The position numbers were made by a program, and so were the translations under genes. A stretch of DNA of 64,000 nt from NCBI RefSeq assembly GCF_963675165.1, contig NC_087387.1, positions 2,531,501 to 2,595,500 on the forward strand. Direction: 5' to 3'. Under the pieces are notes generated by a model. It worked only from the letters and a program-made list of their open reading frames with translations. It was not told where the DNA came from and made no database searches. Shown piece by piece: positions 45,846-57,645 of this stretch; the first letter of the stretch is position 1, and each line of letters begins with the position of its first letter. Origin of the DNA: Halichondria panicea. Its lineage: Eukaryota; Porifera; Demospongiae; Suberitida; Halichondriidae.

Positions 45846-46947
45846 CGAGAGCCTAAAGACAGGAATATGTCCATGAACTTTGACCTTATAATTAATTTTT
45901 GACTGTAATGTGGGGGCTGGCTCCAGAGGATTTTGCACAAGAAGCACATGAAACTTTAAATCATCAATTAATACTAGATCTAGTGCAGATCCATACAGGG
46001 TATTAAAATAATGTGCTCATGCATCCCAACATGTTGTAAAACTATTCAAATTAATACAGCAAACATTGTTTTATTGCACAAAAACAATCATTATTGTGAA
46101 AGAACATTCTGCCATTTGTGTTCGCCTCTTCACTTATGAGGCAGAGCAGTCTGATTTGTCCTATAGCCTCGGTCCCAAGGACAATGCTACAATAGCCCCA
46201 GTAGAACTCCACTCAAAATTTGAATATGTACTCAGTGCAGAAGCCACACAGTAATGATGCACAGGAACATGGGTAAAGAATCCAGAAATGAGAAGTGAAC
46301 GACAGACTCTTTGTAGACCAAGACGTTGCAGATCTCAAGGATTGCTTTCACTTGTACAGTACGGCCTGGGAAATGGTGAAACAACAATTACAAGTGAGAT
46401 AGTATGAAACGTATGGAGTAAATGGACATATAGCGGAAAAGAAGAAACAAGAGTGAAGGTGGTGCGAAGGGTCTGTCTTTACAAACAAGCGTTACTAATA
46501 CTAGATCTACATCAGACATGTATCTATACCATACCATGTACCAGCTAGCTATTGTGTATACTGCATGTACTGTACTGAGATGATATAATTATAATTTTAT
46601 AGACTAGAGTCTTCCTAATTTTATCTTACTTGTGCCATAGATAGTAGAGAATACATGGTTCACCACAAGGAGGCTAGCAACGACTGCAGTCTGTTCCCTC
46701 TAGCCCCAGGCCCTAACTAGCTAGCTAGCTAGCTCTCATCCATGCATCTCGCTCTCAAGCTCTGGTGATTTCACAGTTTGAATATTAACGGCCATTAAAA
46801 CGTGTATTTATATGCAAGGTTCAAAGGTGGACATTGGACATATTCCTGTATTTAGTCGCTTTCTTCTTTTGTATCTCTGCTCCTACTGATATTCCTAGAA
46901 ACGCCACTGACCCCAGTGTCATCGGGTAGCCCGGGTGTCACAGGGTT
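45846..46947. other. Intergenic, no gene recognised
   Basis: Nothing beyond short frames; a CTAGCTAGCTAGCTAGC run lies near 46715. Confidence 0.4.
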
Positions 46948-47004
46948 TAACCGTAAACGTTGAAATTTTCGACGGGTGTTTAATTCGTTTTTTCGTCCTT
47001 GGAC

Positions 47005-47088
47005 TTATTCAACAGGAGGAATAGGTCGCCTCCTCGAGGAGGCGACCTAGCGTTAAATTAGAGACGGATCGGCCTGGGATCGAGGCTA
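47005..47088. mobile_element. One-ended TAGCC-family remnant
   Basis: The right end (GGCCTGGGATCGAGGCTA) is typical; the left end is replaced by TTATTCAACAGGAGGAATAG. CCTTGGAC flanks both sides (46997-47004 and 47089-47096), so the short form may itself have moved. The phrase TCAACAGGAGGAATAGGTC also occurs near 48968 in the DIRS 5' region. Confidence 0.55.
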
Positions 47089-47098
47089 CCTTGGACCA

Positions 47099-48591
47099 TA
47101 GATTGAAAAGGAAGGGGATTGGAAACGACCAGGCCTCCCTATGTAAATGGTTGAAACACTCCGCGTTATGATTTCGCGCTCGCGATTATTTTTGTTTTGA
47201 CCGTACTATGGTTGCATTTCAACTGTTTCTAGCTCTCCTATCCACTAGCGATCACTCAGAGGCTGGGAGGTTACTCTAGAGAAGTAAGTTTACATCACTG
47301 ACAAGCTCTAACTTGTCTAAGTCCGCTGTCTTTACTCTGTTTTTAGTTTTTGTTGAGTATAGCTTGAATTACTCCATGTCAACTTTTCTCTTTCCCTGCT
47401 GCGAAGCCTAAACAGCAAAAGACATTGCTTGACTTGGTTATTATGTATCTAAGTGCTATATAGAATGGTTTCATGCCATGGATAAGCTTTACTGTTCATA
47501 AACGTTTGCAGTACCGTACCCTCGCGAAAATAAGCCCATCTTGAATAAAAGCCCATACCCTCTTTTGCTTCGAAGTTCTTGCACGAGGGTATTTTCACTC
47601 GATTATAAGCCCACCCAGAATAAGAAGTTGAGCATGCGCAGTAGCTGAATGCCACATGTGAAGAAAGGAAGTTTTAGGTAGTAGCTAGCTAGTAAGACTA
47701 TACTCCTTGCTGGACCAAGATCAGACATTATAACTTTCTCTGTATGGATCTGTTTGCCCCTGAAGATGTATATGCAGGGAACAAGTAGTCCTATATGCTG
47801 AGAAGGAAACACAAAGTCTATTAAAGAAAGTTATCACACAGGCTAATTTTGCAGGTTACCTTGCCTTGGTTTTCTGAAACAAAGTACCTGATAGCTGCTC
47901 TGTAGGAGTATGACCTACCATCCTTCGAGAAGTTCCTGCTACATCTGACATCAACAAGCAACGAATAGAGTCAGAGTCCACTTCTTCATGTTCATTCTCT
48001 TGCCATGCTTTAATCATACTCATGCATTAGTTTATAACATTAAAATGTTCATACCATCTATTAAAATGAAAATACAATAAATTAATAAAGAATTGGCATA
48101 GAGCAAAGTATAAACCTCGATTTGAGGCCGCGAGTGGGCGTATATTCGAATGAAAACTCGCCATTCGCGATTAAACGCCCAGTCCCCTAATAAGCCTAGA
48201 CTTCTCGCAGAAAAGGGTGGGCGTATTTTCGCGACGGTAAGGTATAGTCCTTCAAACTGCTTTAGTATACTTTTAGACACACCACAGGCCTTGACCTCTC
48301 ACGACTTCATAGTAAGGGCTATTCCTTCTTTTATACCATTTATTTGTTTAGTGATAGTGGTTGCGTTGCTTAGTCGACCTTTTAGAGCTATATTCTCTTT
48401 ACTTTTTAGAATATTCAACATTAAAAGTGATCAATTTCACCATTTCTATGTACAGCACATTGTATGGCAACCAAGACAGGTAATGAGCATGCTGACTATA
48501 AAATAATCCCTTTGTAGTTTTAGCCACGTCCTATAACGCGGAGTGTTTCACGCAAACATTTTCGTTTCCAATCCCCTTCCTTTTCAATCTA
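47099..48591. mobile_element. MITE family C, copy 2 (inverted, interrupted)
   Basis: Perfect 30-bp inverted ends (TAGATTGAAAAGGAAGGGGA onward). The interior matches copy 1 in reverse order but is split by the 47517-48243 insertion at the point where copy 1 reads ACTATACTGCAAACG. Flanks CTTGGAC on both sides suggest a duplication of 7-8 bp. Confidence 0.75.
47517..48243. mobile_element. Short DNA element inside MITE C copy 2
   Basis: The left end CCGTACCCTCGCGAAAATAA and the right end complementary to TTACCGTCGCGAAAATACGC are imperfect inverted repeats. Comparison with MITE C copy 1 gives the empty site and implies a short GTA/TA duplication. The interior carries no recognised gene. Confidence 0.6.
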
Positions 48592-49737
48592 TGCTTGGAC
48601 TCAACGCACGAAATTAAATAATTAAGCCACACCTACGTTAATATAACGGACGAAAATTTATGCGCACGAAATTTAAGAATTGTGGGCCTAGTGCAGAAAG
48701 TGCGAAATTTTGATGCGTCGAAAATTTCAACGTTTACGGTTAAGACTATGCTGGACAAATCGGTCCATGAAGCGGTGGCCAGCTCACTGACGGGGTTCAT
48801 GGCAACCCTGGACGCCCGGATTCGTGCCGCCATCCCCACCCCGTCGTCGGCCAGCGGGACTCCGGCAGGAGCCTTACCTGCTTTCGTACCAGGTTCGCCA
48901 TACTATCCTACAAATATACTATAGCCAGGTGCCAGGGGAGCGACACAGCCCCCCCCCCAGGGAAGCATCAACAGGAGGAATAGGTCCCCTGGCACGCAAT
49001 ACTGTAGCAGTGTAAACTAGTTATCAAGCATACAGCATGACGACCGTAAACGAGTACACACAGTCGCTTAAGCCAAGTTAAAAACCCCCAAGCACCCTAA
49101 GCATACTATTTATCACAACGAATTAGCACCAGTGGTGCGACCAAGCTCCCTCAATCTGGGGCAGTGCTGGTCCGGGTGGCAGACCCAGGCTTTGTACCTC
49201 AAAGTACTAACAAGCCCAGCAGCTTACCGGGTCTAGGCCACCCCCACAGTACTTTCTATTGCTCATCCGCTAATCATGTGCCACATGCACACACACCCAA
49301 TAGGGTTGCTATCAGGAGGGCTCGGCGGTATGCCCAGCAGCGGGTCCATCCTATCTCTCGGACTAGGCAGCTTCCCAAGCCGCCCAACTCCACTGACCTC
49401 AACACTAGGACGGGATTCCCACCCGTCCCTGCCACCGACGCTACCAGCTCTGCCAACAATCCCATCGGTGCTTCCTAGCACTTCAAAGGCCTCTGACACG
49501 GTTGTGGCAGCCCCAGCCTTGAAACGCTCCCTCGTGGATCAGATCCTCGCTGAGAAGTACGTGGACTTTGGGGAACTCCCCCCTGCCAAAGGTCTCGGAA
49601 AGGCCATGTCCGGGGATGCAAAAGGACAAATTGTCCTTATCCAGGCGGCTGACTACTTGCAGTCCAGACGGCAGGTAAAGGACTTCGCCACATGGAGCCA
49701 GTGCTTTGCACTGTACTCGGCTGAGCAGACACCCCAG

Positions 49738-51071
49738 TAGCCTCGATCCCAGGCCGATCCGTCTCTAATTGAACGCTAGGTCGCCTCCTCGGCCTGGTAT
49801 TGATTGTATCTGGGCGTGTATCTGGGCATGTGCTGTGGTTGCTGTGGTTGCTCAGGTATTCGCTCAAAAAGAGCGAATACCTGAGCAAGGTGGAGCGAAT
49901 AGAAACACTAATAGTGTATGTAAGCATACTTACTCCGTAAAATCACCGTGAAATCACAAAGAACTCCGTGTCATAGGTCTATTCTTTGCAAGTTTAGTTT
50001 GTCATAGATATAGGCTTAGCTAGCTAGAGTGTGAGGAGCTGTCTTGTGCGAAGGAAGAAGGAGTATCACTCTTGTGAAAGAACAGACCTAGGTTCTCAAG
50101 TTTCTGCTATCAGTGGCTACTTTTGATTGACTACACAATTTAATACAAGCGCTTGATTAGACCATTGATTGCCAGATACACTTGGTAGAGTCTATCCTCA
50201 GACTCTGGCCATCGATCTCTTGTATACTATGCTCAGGGGTGTCCACAAGTGGCTGGGCCTGGGATGTATTGTCAAGGTGAGCGATATAAATCAATAATAC
50301 CCTTTTCATCATTGGAAATTGTACACTATAGCCTATAGCCCAATCCTTGGTATCTGGATCAAGATATGACATTACGGCACTGGCACTGGTGTTGTGTTAG
50401 CCTCCTTCACCGGCCTTCAAGGAAGTGCGGCCTGGGATCGTGGCTAGTTTTGTGTGGACCATCACTGTGAGTTACAAAATGTATAGTGGAATGGTGAATT
50501 TAAGTTCATACTAATTTGTATACAGGAGCAAAATGGAACCTTCCCCTCCAACCCCCGTCGTACTCTTCCTAGCTGATGGGTGTGAACTCATTGAAAGAGG
50601 ATGCCCCAGTGCCACTCGTGTCCTTCCCAAGGGTCCGATCTTATAGAACTACCTGCACTAAAACTACTGACGTGGAATGGCTCTTTCAACACTTGTGGTT
50701 GCTATCCTGACCAGTGACGTCAGGATTCTACTGTCTCTTGATGCACTGTGAACACACAATCTTTGTTATGCCACCTGAAGGCTTAGCAGGCATATCCAAC
50801 GCAGTAATTATTAAGTCTTTCTGGAAGCTCTTGTTTGAGATCTTCGCTTCTAAACATCTGCATTTATTATGGACGCAGTACTGGCTGTGCACAGTATTAA
50901 TTTCTAGTGTCATTATATCACTGTATTTTTAGCCAACTGTGATGAACTGAAGATTTTACAGTACATTGCTGATACTTACCAGTTTCCGGTCACGCCCAGA
51001 TACAATCAATACCCGGCCGAGGAGGCGACCTAGCGTTCAATTAGAGACGGATCGGCCTGGGATCGAGGCTA
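49738..51071. mobile_element. TAGCC-family DNA transposon inside the DIRS gag
   Basis: Inverted ends of about 80 bp begin TAGCCTCGATCCCAGGCCG and run through GACCTAGCG-type sequence to TATCTGGGCGTG. A perfect 9-bp duplication ACACCCCAG stands at 49729-49737 and 51072-51080. The interior contains a 16-nt-arm hairpin (49849-49883), a nested miniature copy (50398-50446) and a possible captured exon near 50533-50600 whose translation includes PVVLFLADGCELIE; that might be a DJ-1/PfpI-type N-terminus, but this is weak. Confidence 0.88.
50398..50446. mobile_element. 49-bp miniature TAGCC copy nested in the 1.3-kb element
   Basis: Two inverted ends (TAGCCTCCTTCACCGGCC and GGCCTGGGATCGTGGCTA) lie almost back to back, flanked by GTGTTGTGT and GTTTTGTGT (8/9 match). 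Confidence 0.6.
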
Positions 51072-51837
51072 ACACCCCAGTAGAGCCCAATCTTTCTTCC
51101 AAACTGAGCAAAAAGTTCCGTTGGCCCTCGTGGATCATCTACGATCAGCAATTTCGTCACGAGGCAGCAGCAATACGAAGTGGGACAGGGTGGACAGCAG
51201 CATCCACGCCCAATGCTTTACGGGAATGTCGCTATGCGAGGAGGGCTGGTGCTCGCTGTGTGCCTCCCTGGACCATGTCCGAACCACCTGCCCATTCAAA
51301 CCCCCGGTCGACTATTACCGCCGACCCCCATCGGAAGGCTACCAACCCCCATCGGATTACCAGCGACCCACATCCGGCCTGTCAGTCGACTATGCTCAGA
51401 GCAGGCGGCCGTCGCTTAGAACCAAGCCACCCTCCAAATGGGCCCGACCCCAATTCCCCTCAGAGGAGGCATGCAGAAAATGGAACCGATACAACTATAT
51501 GGACTGCCCCCACGGCGACACATGTGGCTATGCCCACGTATGCTCAAACTGTCGAGAGGTCAATCATGGGGTGCTGAAATGCATCTCACAAGGCGGCATG
51601 AACACTCACAATGGACACTCCTATAGTGTTATACCCCCTTTTGCATTGTTGTTCTCTCATTGTTTCATATGCTCATGAAATCTTTATATAACATGTTCAT
51701 GACAGTGCAGGGCATAGATACACCAGATATATATACCAAATCAAGCATGCTATACACACGGGCACTAAATACATGGCATCAATTCGCCACAAAGATTATA
51801 CCCTCTCCGCCCTCACCTCACAGAACCCTATGCCCCG

Positions 51838-53340
51838 TTGTACATCCATCAGCTGGCACAACTAGAAGCGTGTGTACCGACCCACCCAGTGGGCACACCG
51901 GTGGTGTTATCAGGAATATCCACACCACTCATCACCACGGTCTGGGAATCAGAACTAGCCCACCACCCCAGCCCAACGTTCGCCCACTATATCGTTAACG
52001 GCATCCGGCAGGGTTTCCGGATTGGCTGCAGCCGCCAACTCCAGCTAACAAGCGCCTCGACGAACATGGCATCGGCACTGGAGCACCCCGAAGTAGTCTC
52101 AGAGTACCTGCGACAGGAGCTACTTCTGAACCGCATGGTGATCATCCCCCGCTCCCACCTCCCACTCATACAAGGCTACATCAGCCCATTTGGGGTGATC
52201 CCAAAGCGAGCTAAGCCAGGAAAGTGGCGCCTGATCGTAGACCTCTCGTCACCTACTAATGCTAGCGTCAACGACGGGATACACAAGGAGTCTTGCAGCA
52301 AAACCTACATAACTATCGACCACATCGTGGACATCATCCTACAACTGGGTAAAGGCACCCTCATGGCAAAAGCTGATATCAAACAGGCCTATCACATAGT
52401 CCCAGTCCACCCAGATGATCGCCACCTACTATGCGTCCAATGGGGGGGGGGGCCAAATTATTGCCGATAAAGTCCTCCTACGGTCAGCCCCCATCATCTT
52501 CACAGCCCTTGCCGACGCGCTGCAATGGATCATGGCCAGAAAAGGGGTCCACCCCATAGCCCATTACCTGGACGACTTCATTACCCTGGGCCCCCCCCCA
52601 TTCGCTACAATGCTCCCGCAACCTCGAGGGTATCATTCGAACCTGCAACTACACGGGCACTCCCCTGGAAGAAAGCAAATGCGAGGGCCCAGTCCTCACG
52701 TTCCTAGGAATGGAACTGGACTCAATAAGAATGGAAATACGTCTCCCGACAGACAAACTTCAGTGCCTTCGACATCTATTATCCGAATGGGAGGGACGCA
52801 GGTCGGGCACGAAGAGAGAGTTGCTGTCCCTCATTGGGTACTTGCAACACGCCTCCAAGGCGGTACGTCAGGGCCGCTCGTTCCTACGGAGGCTGATCAC
52901 ACGCTCCACAGCAGTTCAACATCTTGATCACTACATCCGCCTCGACGGAGCAGCCAGGTCGGACATACGGTGGTGGTCCCTATTCGCCTCCCACTGGAAC
53001 GGCACCTCCATGCTCACTCGCTTTGACAAGGCCAACCCCCAACGCTCAGTCACAGCAGACGCGTCCGGGAAGTGGGGTTGCGGAGCCTTTGAAGGAAACA
53101 AGTGGATACAATCCGAATGGCCCACTACCATGGCGGCCTCACATATCTCTATCCGAGAGATGATTCCTATAGTGACTGGCGCGGCAAATCTGTCCAGTTT
53201 TTATGAGACAATTCGGCGGTGGTGGCCCTGATTAACTCAGGGTCAAGCAGAGAGAGCTGCGTTGCTTTGCATTCTTCATGGCAAAATTCAACTTTGTGGC
53301 AGTTGCCGCCCATATCAGAGGGGTAGATAATCATTTGGCC
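51838..53340 (+). pseudogene. DIRS reverse transcriptase - RNase H, frameshifted
   Basis: Frame 1 (to 52470) has GYISPFGVIPKRAKPGKWRL, IVDLSSPTNASVND and MAKADIKQAYHIVPVHPDDR. A G-run near 52442 shifts the frame and a few residues are lost before RSAPIIFTALADALQWI. The catalytic region reads HYLDDFITLG. A further shift near 52610-52700 leads to the RNase H part (52710-53231) with LIGYLQHASKAVRQGR and the acidic VTADASGKWGCGAF, then RGVDNHLADALSR in another frame. All catalytic landmarks can be recognised, but no continuous protein can be made. Confidence 0.85.
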
Positions 53341-53456
53341 GATGCGTTATCTCGGAATAACATAGCCTACTTCCTCTCTCACTACACTCAGGCTCAACCC
53401 CTCCCAACTCGAGTTCCCCCGGAACTAGTGGAGCTCTTAATCACGTCACAGCCAAA

Positions 53457-54430
53457 TTGGACCTCACCAACTTGGACCAAGCTGTGGAATTCTATTTTCG
53501 GTCGGCTCTAGCACCAAGCTCTCAACACATCTATGCTTCAGCACAACAAAACTACAAAACATTTTGCACAACCTTCCAACTCTCACCCTTACCAGTCTCC
53601 GAACACCAACTTTGCCGATTCTGCTCCCACTTAGCTGCAAAAAACCTCACCCATTCCACAATCAAAGGCTACCTATCAGCGATTCGCCATCTGCAGATCG
53701 CCTCGGGCTTCCCAGACCCATGTATGTCAAGCAGCCAAGCTTGATGGGGTAGTAAAAGGCATAAAGGCCACCAGAGCAAGATCCAATCACCCAGCTCGCA
53801 CAAGGCTCCCCATCACACCCACCATCCTTCGACGCATCAGTTCAGTATGGGAGGCCCAGGGTCTATCGCAGGACCATGTTATGCTATGGGCAGCATCAAC
53901 AGTTTGCTTCTTCGGCTTCTCACGAGCAGGGGAACTCACAATCCCGTCAGACAATGCCTTTGACCCAACTACCCATCTCACCGTGGAGGACATAACCATC
54001 GACGACATCGCTAACCCCTCACTGCTGAAGCTCCATCTCAAGGCGTTCAAAATTGATCCTTTTCGTAAAGGCGTGGACGTGGTGGTGGGTAGGACCTCAG
54101 ACAAACTGTGCCCTGTCGCAGCCACGCTGGCTTACCTTGCACTCAGAGGCAATAGCCCCGGATTCCTTTTTAAATTTCGGGATGGAAGGCCCTTGACCAA
54201 AGCTCGTTTTGTCGAAGCAGTCAGGTCTGCACTGGCCACAGCTGGGCTCAATCCAAAGGACTATGCGGGGCATTCCTTTCGCATAGGGGCCGCCACTACA
54301 GCCCACTCACGTGGCCTTAATGACTCTACAATTCAGACATTGGGAAGATGGTCCAGCTCTGCGTATTTGGTATATATCAAGACTCCAAAGGAGCAACTTG
54401 CAGTGTTCTCCTCCAATACTGAGCCCTTCC
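53457..54430 (+). pseudogene. DIRS tyrosine recombinase
   Basis: The N-terminal core-binding part (SSQHIYASAQQNYKTFC ... NLTHSTIKGYLSAIRHL, to about 53725) is followed by a frame change, then the catalytic part 53881-54430. The catalytic residues are in place: the first Arg in GFSRAGEL, HSFRIGAAT (H..R), GRWSS and the nucleophile Tyr in SSAYLVYIKTP (either Tyr). The catalytic half is open to the stop after 54430. It would act on circular cDNA during integration. One frame change makes this copy defective as read. Confidence 0.85.
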
Positions 54431-54649
54431 AACTAGTACTGAGTCATTCAATTTTGGTTTTTTTTTTGTTTTCTTTGGTTGAGTTTTGTTTTTATCTGCT
54501 ATTGTGTTGCCCGGGTGCCCGGACTCAAAATTATAATTATATAATTATATAACCTCCATAATACTCTGTTTTGGGCTTAATTTGGAGGTTGCTCAAGCTA
54601 TTGCTTTCGTTTGCACCCAAAACATAACAAATAGCTCGGTGTCCTACAC

Positions 54650-55345
54650 TCAACTATTTCACCTGTAAATCAAACATTTATAGGCAGAGATCGGTTTGAA
54701 CGCTAGGGCGGGCGTCTGCAGAGACAGCTTGCTTCCAAAAGCCAAACCATCATGGCATTAGGTCATACTGGTTAGGACAGAACAGTATAGTGCTAGGGCT
54801 GTTGCGGAGTAAGCTGTTAAATTGAATATAGTGGTTTATTAAATGGGGTTAACAGGGCGGAGCAGGTCAAAGGGGCTCGCACATGCGCAGCAATGGGCAG
54901 TCAGTTACCTCGTGGCTTGCGCTCACATGGGAACTTAGACACATGTGCAGTAACATTCGTTACCTCGTGGCGTAAGTCAGCAGCAACCAGAACGAGTGTG
55001 CTATCTCTTTCCCCAACCCATGAGCTCCCACCCATTAGCGCCATAGCTTGGCCCATCTCTTATGTTTAGTTTACCTCTTATTTTTAATCTATTTTTCGTT
55101 AAACATAATTTTCTCCAGTGCCCTTCCCTGGCGGAGGGCACTGTGACGGGGGCAGCTGGTTAGGGTTTCGCCTCGGCTCGTCTCAACTATTTCACCTGTA
55201 AATCAAACATTTATAGGCAGAGATCGGTTTGAACGCTAGGGCGGGCGTCTGCAGAGCCAGCTTGCTTCCAAAAGCCAAACCATCATGGCATACTGGTTAG
55301 GACAGAATAGTATAGTGCTAGGGCTGTTGCGGAGTAAGCTGTTAA
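54650..55345. repeat. Direct repeat pair (about 165 bp) after the DIRS element
   Basis: 54650-54820 and 55183-55345 are near-identical (TCAACTATTTCACCTGTAAA ... GTTGCGGAGTAAGCTGTTAA); the first has an extra 9 bp (TTAGGTCAT type). The 360 bp between them may include the end of the DIRS element, or the pair may be a target or terminal repeat. Confidence 0.8.
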
Positions 55346-55856
55346 CTCGATTTCTTCTGGTGAGAGGATCGACTCGATTCCAGGCCGCTGGGGGAAAAGG
55401 CGAGTTTCAAGGGCGGCTTGATACCGAGGCTATATATGGCCGTACTCTTGCAACAAAGGCGCTAGGCTCAGACAAGGCACTGAGACTCTTGAGGCCACAG
55501 GCACGCCTACAGCAGGTCAGAGTAGCTGACCTTCCAGGCACGCCTGCAGAAGGTCACAGCAGCTTACTTGTGCTGGATCACAGTAAATTAAATCACTAAA
55601 TGCATGCTTGTCTACTTGACTCTTGAGTTCATGAAACATAGCAAGTAGCTGCTGTGTGATCTCAGGCTCAGAAGGTCCCCATCTGAGCTACTCTGAGCTG
55701 CTGTAGGCGTGCCTGTGGCCTCAAGAGTCTCAGTGTCTTGTCTGAGCCTAGCGCAATACAGCGACTACAGACATATCAGGTCGCCCTCGAAACTCGCCTT
55801 TTCTCCCAGCGACCTGGAATCGAGTCGATCCTCTCACCAGAAGAAATCGAGTTGAT
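55346..55856. mobile_element. Foldback element, long inverted ends
   Basis: The left end (CTCGATTTCTTCTGGTGAGA onward to AAAGGCGAGTTTC) is the complement of the right end ending at about 55856, about 65 bp with few mismatches. Inner segments are also mirrored (GAGGCCACAGGCACGCCTAC against its complement near 55700-55730). No coding content was found. Confidence 0.75.
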
Positions 55857-56130
55857 AAAACACATCGAGTCGATCCTTACCAGATGAAGTCGATAAAATC
55901 GAGTTGATAAAACACATCGAGTCGATCCCTACCATCGAGTTGATAAAACACATCGAGTCGATCCCTACCAGACGAAGTCGATAAAATCGAGTTGATAAAA
56001 CACATCGAGTCGATCCCTACCAGATGAAGTCGATAAAATCGAGTTGATAAAACACATCGAGTCGATCCCTAGTCTACCAGATGAAGTCGATAAAATCGAG
56101 TTGATAAAACACATCGAGTCGATTTATCCT
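55846..56130. repeat. Tandem repeat (about 55 bp unit) abutting the foldback
   Basis: Copies of ATCGAGTTGATAAAACACAT followed by CGAGTCGATCC and ACCAGATGAAGTCGATAAA, five to six times, one shortened. The units resemble the outer end of the adjacent foldback, suggesting they grew from it. Confidence 0.85.
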
Positions 56131-57084
56131 TCCAGTTTGGGACACCAACACATGGTATTTTGTATCGCCATTTTGAAACAAAAAGCTCACCATAAGCAAG
56201 TTCCAGTCGATTATAGAGTATATTAGTAAAACCAGTAGGTTTTACATAGGATTGGCAATGGGTTTGCCCGTGTTTAGCAATATTTCAATTATTTTGACTC
56301 GTGTTCAAACTGTTCTATCTCTGGCGGCAGGGAAAGGCCACACTAAGAAACTGGCTAAACAGATAGTTTATTTAGCCTTTTCTCTCTTTGTATCTCTCAT
56401 TTCATAATCCATGAACATTTTAATGAATGAATATTGTCATTTTAAAAATTGCACTATTTCGACGTTTCACCGCTCTTTGTCTGACTGACTAAGTAAGTAA
56501 GTGAGTGAGTGAGTAAGTTTCTTGCCCAACATTTACTCCAAGTACAGCCATCTCCAGGACATTCTGCACAGGGTTTCCAAACGACTACAATCTGGATTAC
56601 AAAGCGCTTCTTCAGATTTGCGATTGCTTCCACGAGGCAGATGACCTCTCAGTCTCTATTTCTCTTACCTAGACAATTCCGCCATCTTTAATGACTCAGC
56701 AATTGCGTTGTGGCCAATAATAATAGATAGGCGTGGCTAAGAAACCGTGTGCCTAAAATCAGTGCAGTGCTAGAGCCTGAGGTGTTGCTTTTCTTCACAT
56801 TGTTCAGCTCTAGCTCCCTTTCTCTGACAGGCATGCTATATGCACTGGCTAGATATCATGCTCTTAATTTAAGAGCTAAAATGGCTGTCATTTATAATAC
56901 TGATTCACAAATTCAACATATCAAGCAATACTGATTACTCATTACTGAATTATTAGTCCAGAGATATTCGAGAATATGTCTGATTAGTCCTGTCTTCTCT
57001 TCTTGAACTTCTGTACTGCCTCTTGACGTTCCACTTATGCATGTCATAATACATAAATTTATACTTCTGTACTGAAAAAGAAAG
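56131..57084. other. Intergenic, no gene recognised
   Basis: Short frames only, with a GTAAGTAAGTGAGTGAGTGA run near 56490. Nothing supported. Confidence 0.45.
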
Positions 57085-57645
57085 GGAATCGGACTAGAAA
57101 AACATTTGCAATGTGAAAAATTGCTAGGATTGGCCAGGGGAACCACAAAAAAGCGTGGAAACAAGAAATCAGACGAGAGCATAACTCCAATCCGTTACAA
57201 CGTCATGAACATGTACAGTGCATAGTATATAGACTGTGTTCCAGATCCATCTACCATGCAGCTTCCATCCACCACATCATTCCATACAGGTCACCAGTAC
57301 GGTCTGTGAATGTTACTACACATGGATGGACTGTGTATACCTGTGCTCAAGACTCCATGTATTAGGAACATCAATTCAGTACAAATCACATGATTATATG
57401 CCCGCACATTCCAAAATATAAATATATATAGGGATTGCATGGTCATCACTCCATGCACCAGTAAAAATTGCGTGGTATATTGGCGCATGGACGGGAAAAC
57501 ATGGAAAACTACCAGTACATGTGATTGACGTTGTAACAGATTGGAGTTATGCTCTCGTCTGATTTCTTGTTTCCACGCTTTTTTGTGGTTCCCCTGGCCA
57601 ATCCTAGCAATTTTTCACATTGCAAATGTTTTTCTAGTCGGATCA
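57085..57645. mobile_element. Foldback element with about 120-bp arms
   Basis: The left arm 57090-57207 (GACTAGAAAAACATTTGCAA onward to TTACAACGTC) is almost exactly complementary to 57525-57643. The middle part is unique. Both arms contain GCGTGGAAACAAGAAATCAG or its complement. A related half is at 38219-38366. Confidence 0.8.

Larger units (their letters stand above)
46948..48742. mobile_element. Outer element of a nested set (27-bp inverted ends)
   Basis: Perfect inverted ends: 46948-46974 (TAACCGTAAACGTTGAAATT onward) against 48716-48742. Nested inside are the 47005-47088 TAGCC remnant, MITE family C copy 2 (47099-48591), and within that the 47517-48243 element. The string CTTGGAC stands at three of the internal borders, consistent with successive insertions at one site. 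Confidence 0.7.
48748..51640 (+). pseudogene. DIRS gag-like protein, interrupted
   Basis: Pieces: 48748-48924 (MLDKSVHEAVASSLTGFMAT), 49276-49737 (KRSLVDQILAEKYVDFGELP ... FATWSQCFALYSAEQTPQ), then after the inserted element 51081-51640 (FRWPSWIIYDQQFRHEAAAI; then in another frame SSIHAQCFTGMSLCEEGWC). A Cys-rich CSLCASLDHVRTTCPF and a second CPHGDTCGYAHVCSNC motif look like nucleic-acid-binding zinc knuckles. A stop follows the insertion-site duplication even if the insert is ignored. Inactive. Confidence 0.7.
48748..54430 (+). mobile_element. DIRS-type retrotransposon, decayed
   Basis: The order gag-like, reverse transcriptase, RNase H, tyrosine recombinase is that of DIRS elements, which integrate with a tyrosine recombinase and leave no target duplication. 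The copy has several frame changes and stops and is interrupted by a TAGCC-family element (49738-51071). The outer limits are uncertain; the 3' non-coding part may reach about 55180. Confidence 0.85.

Noticed and set aside
50533-50604. Captured DJ-1/PfpI-type first exon
   Set aside because: Only about 13 residues (PVVLFLADGCELI) look similar. That is too short to claim without a search against host proteins.
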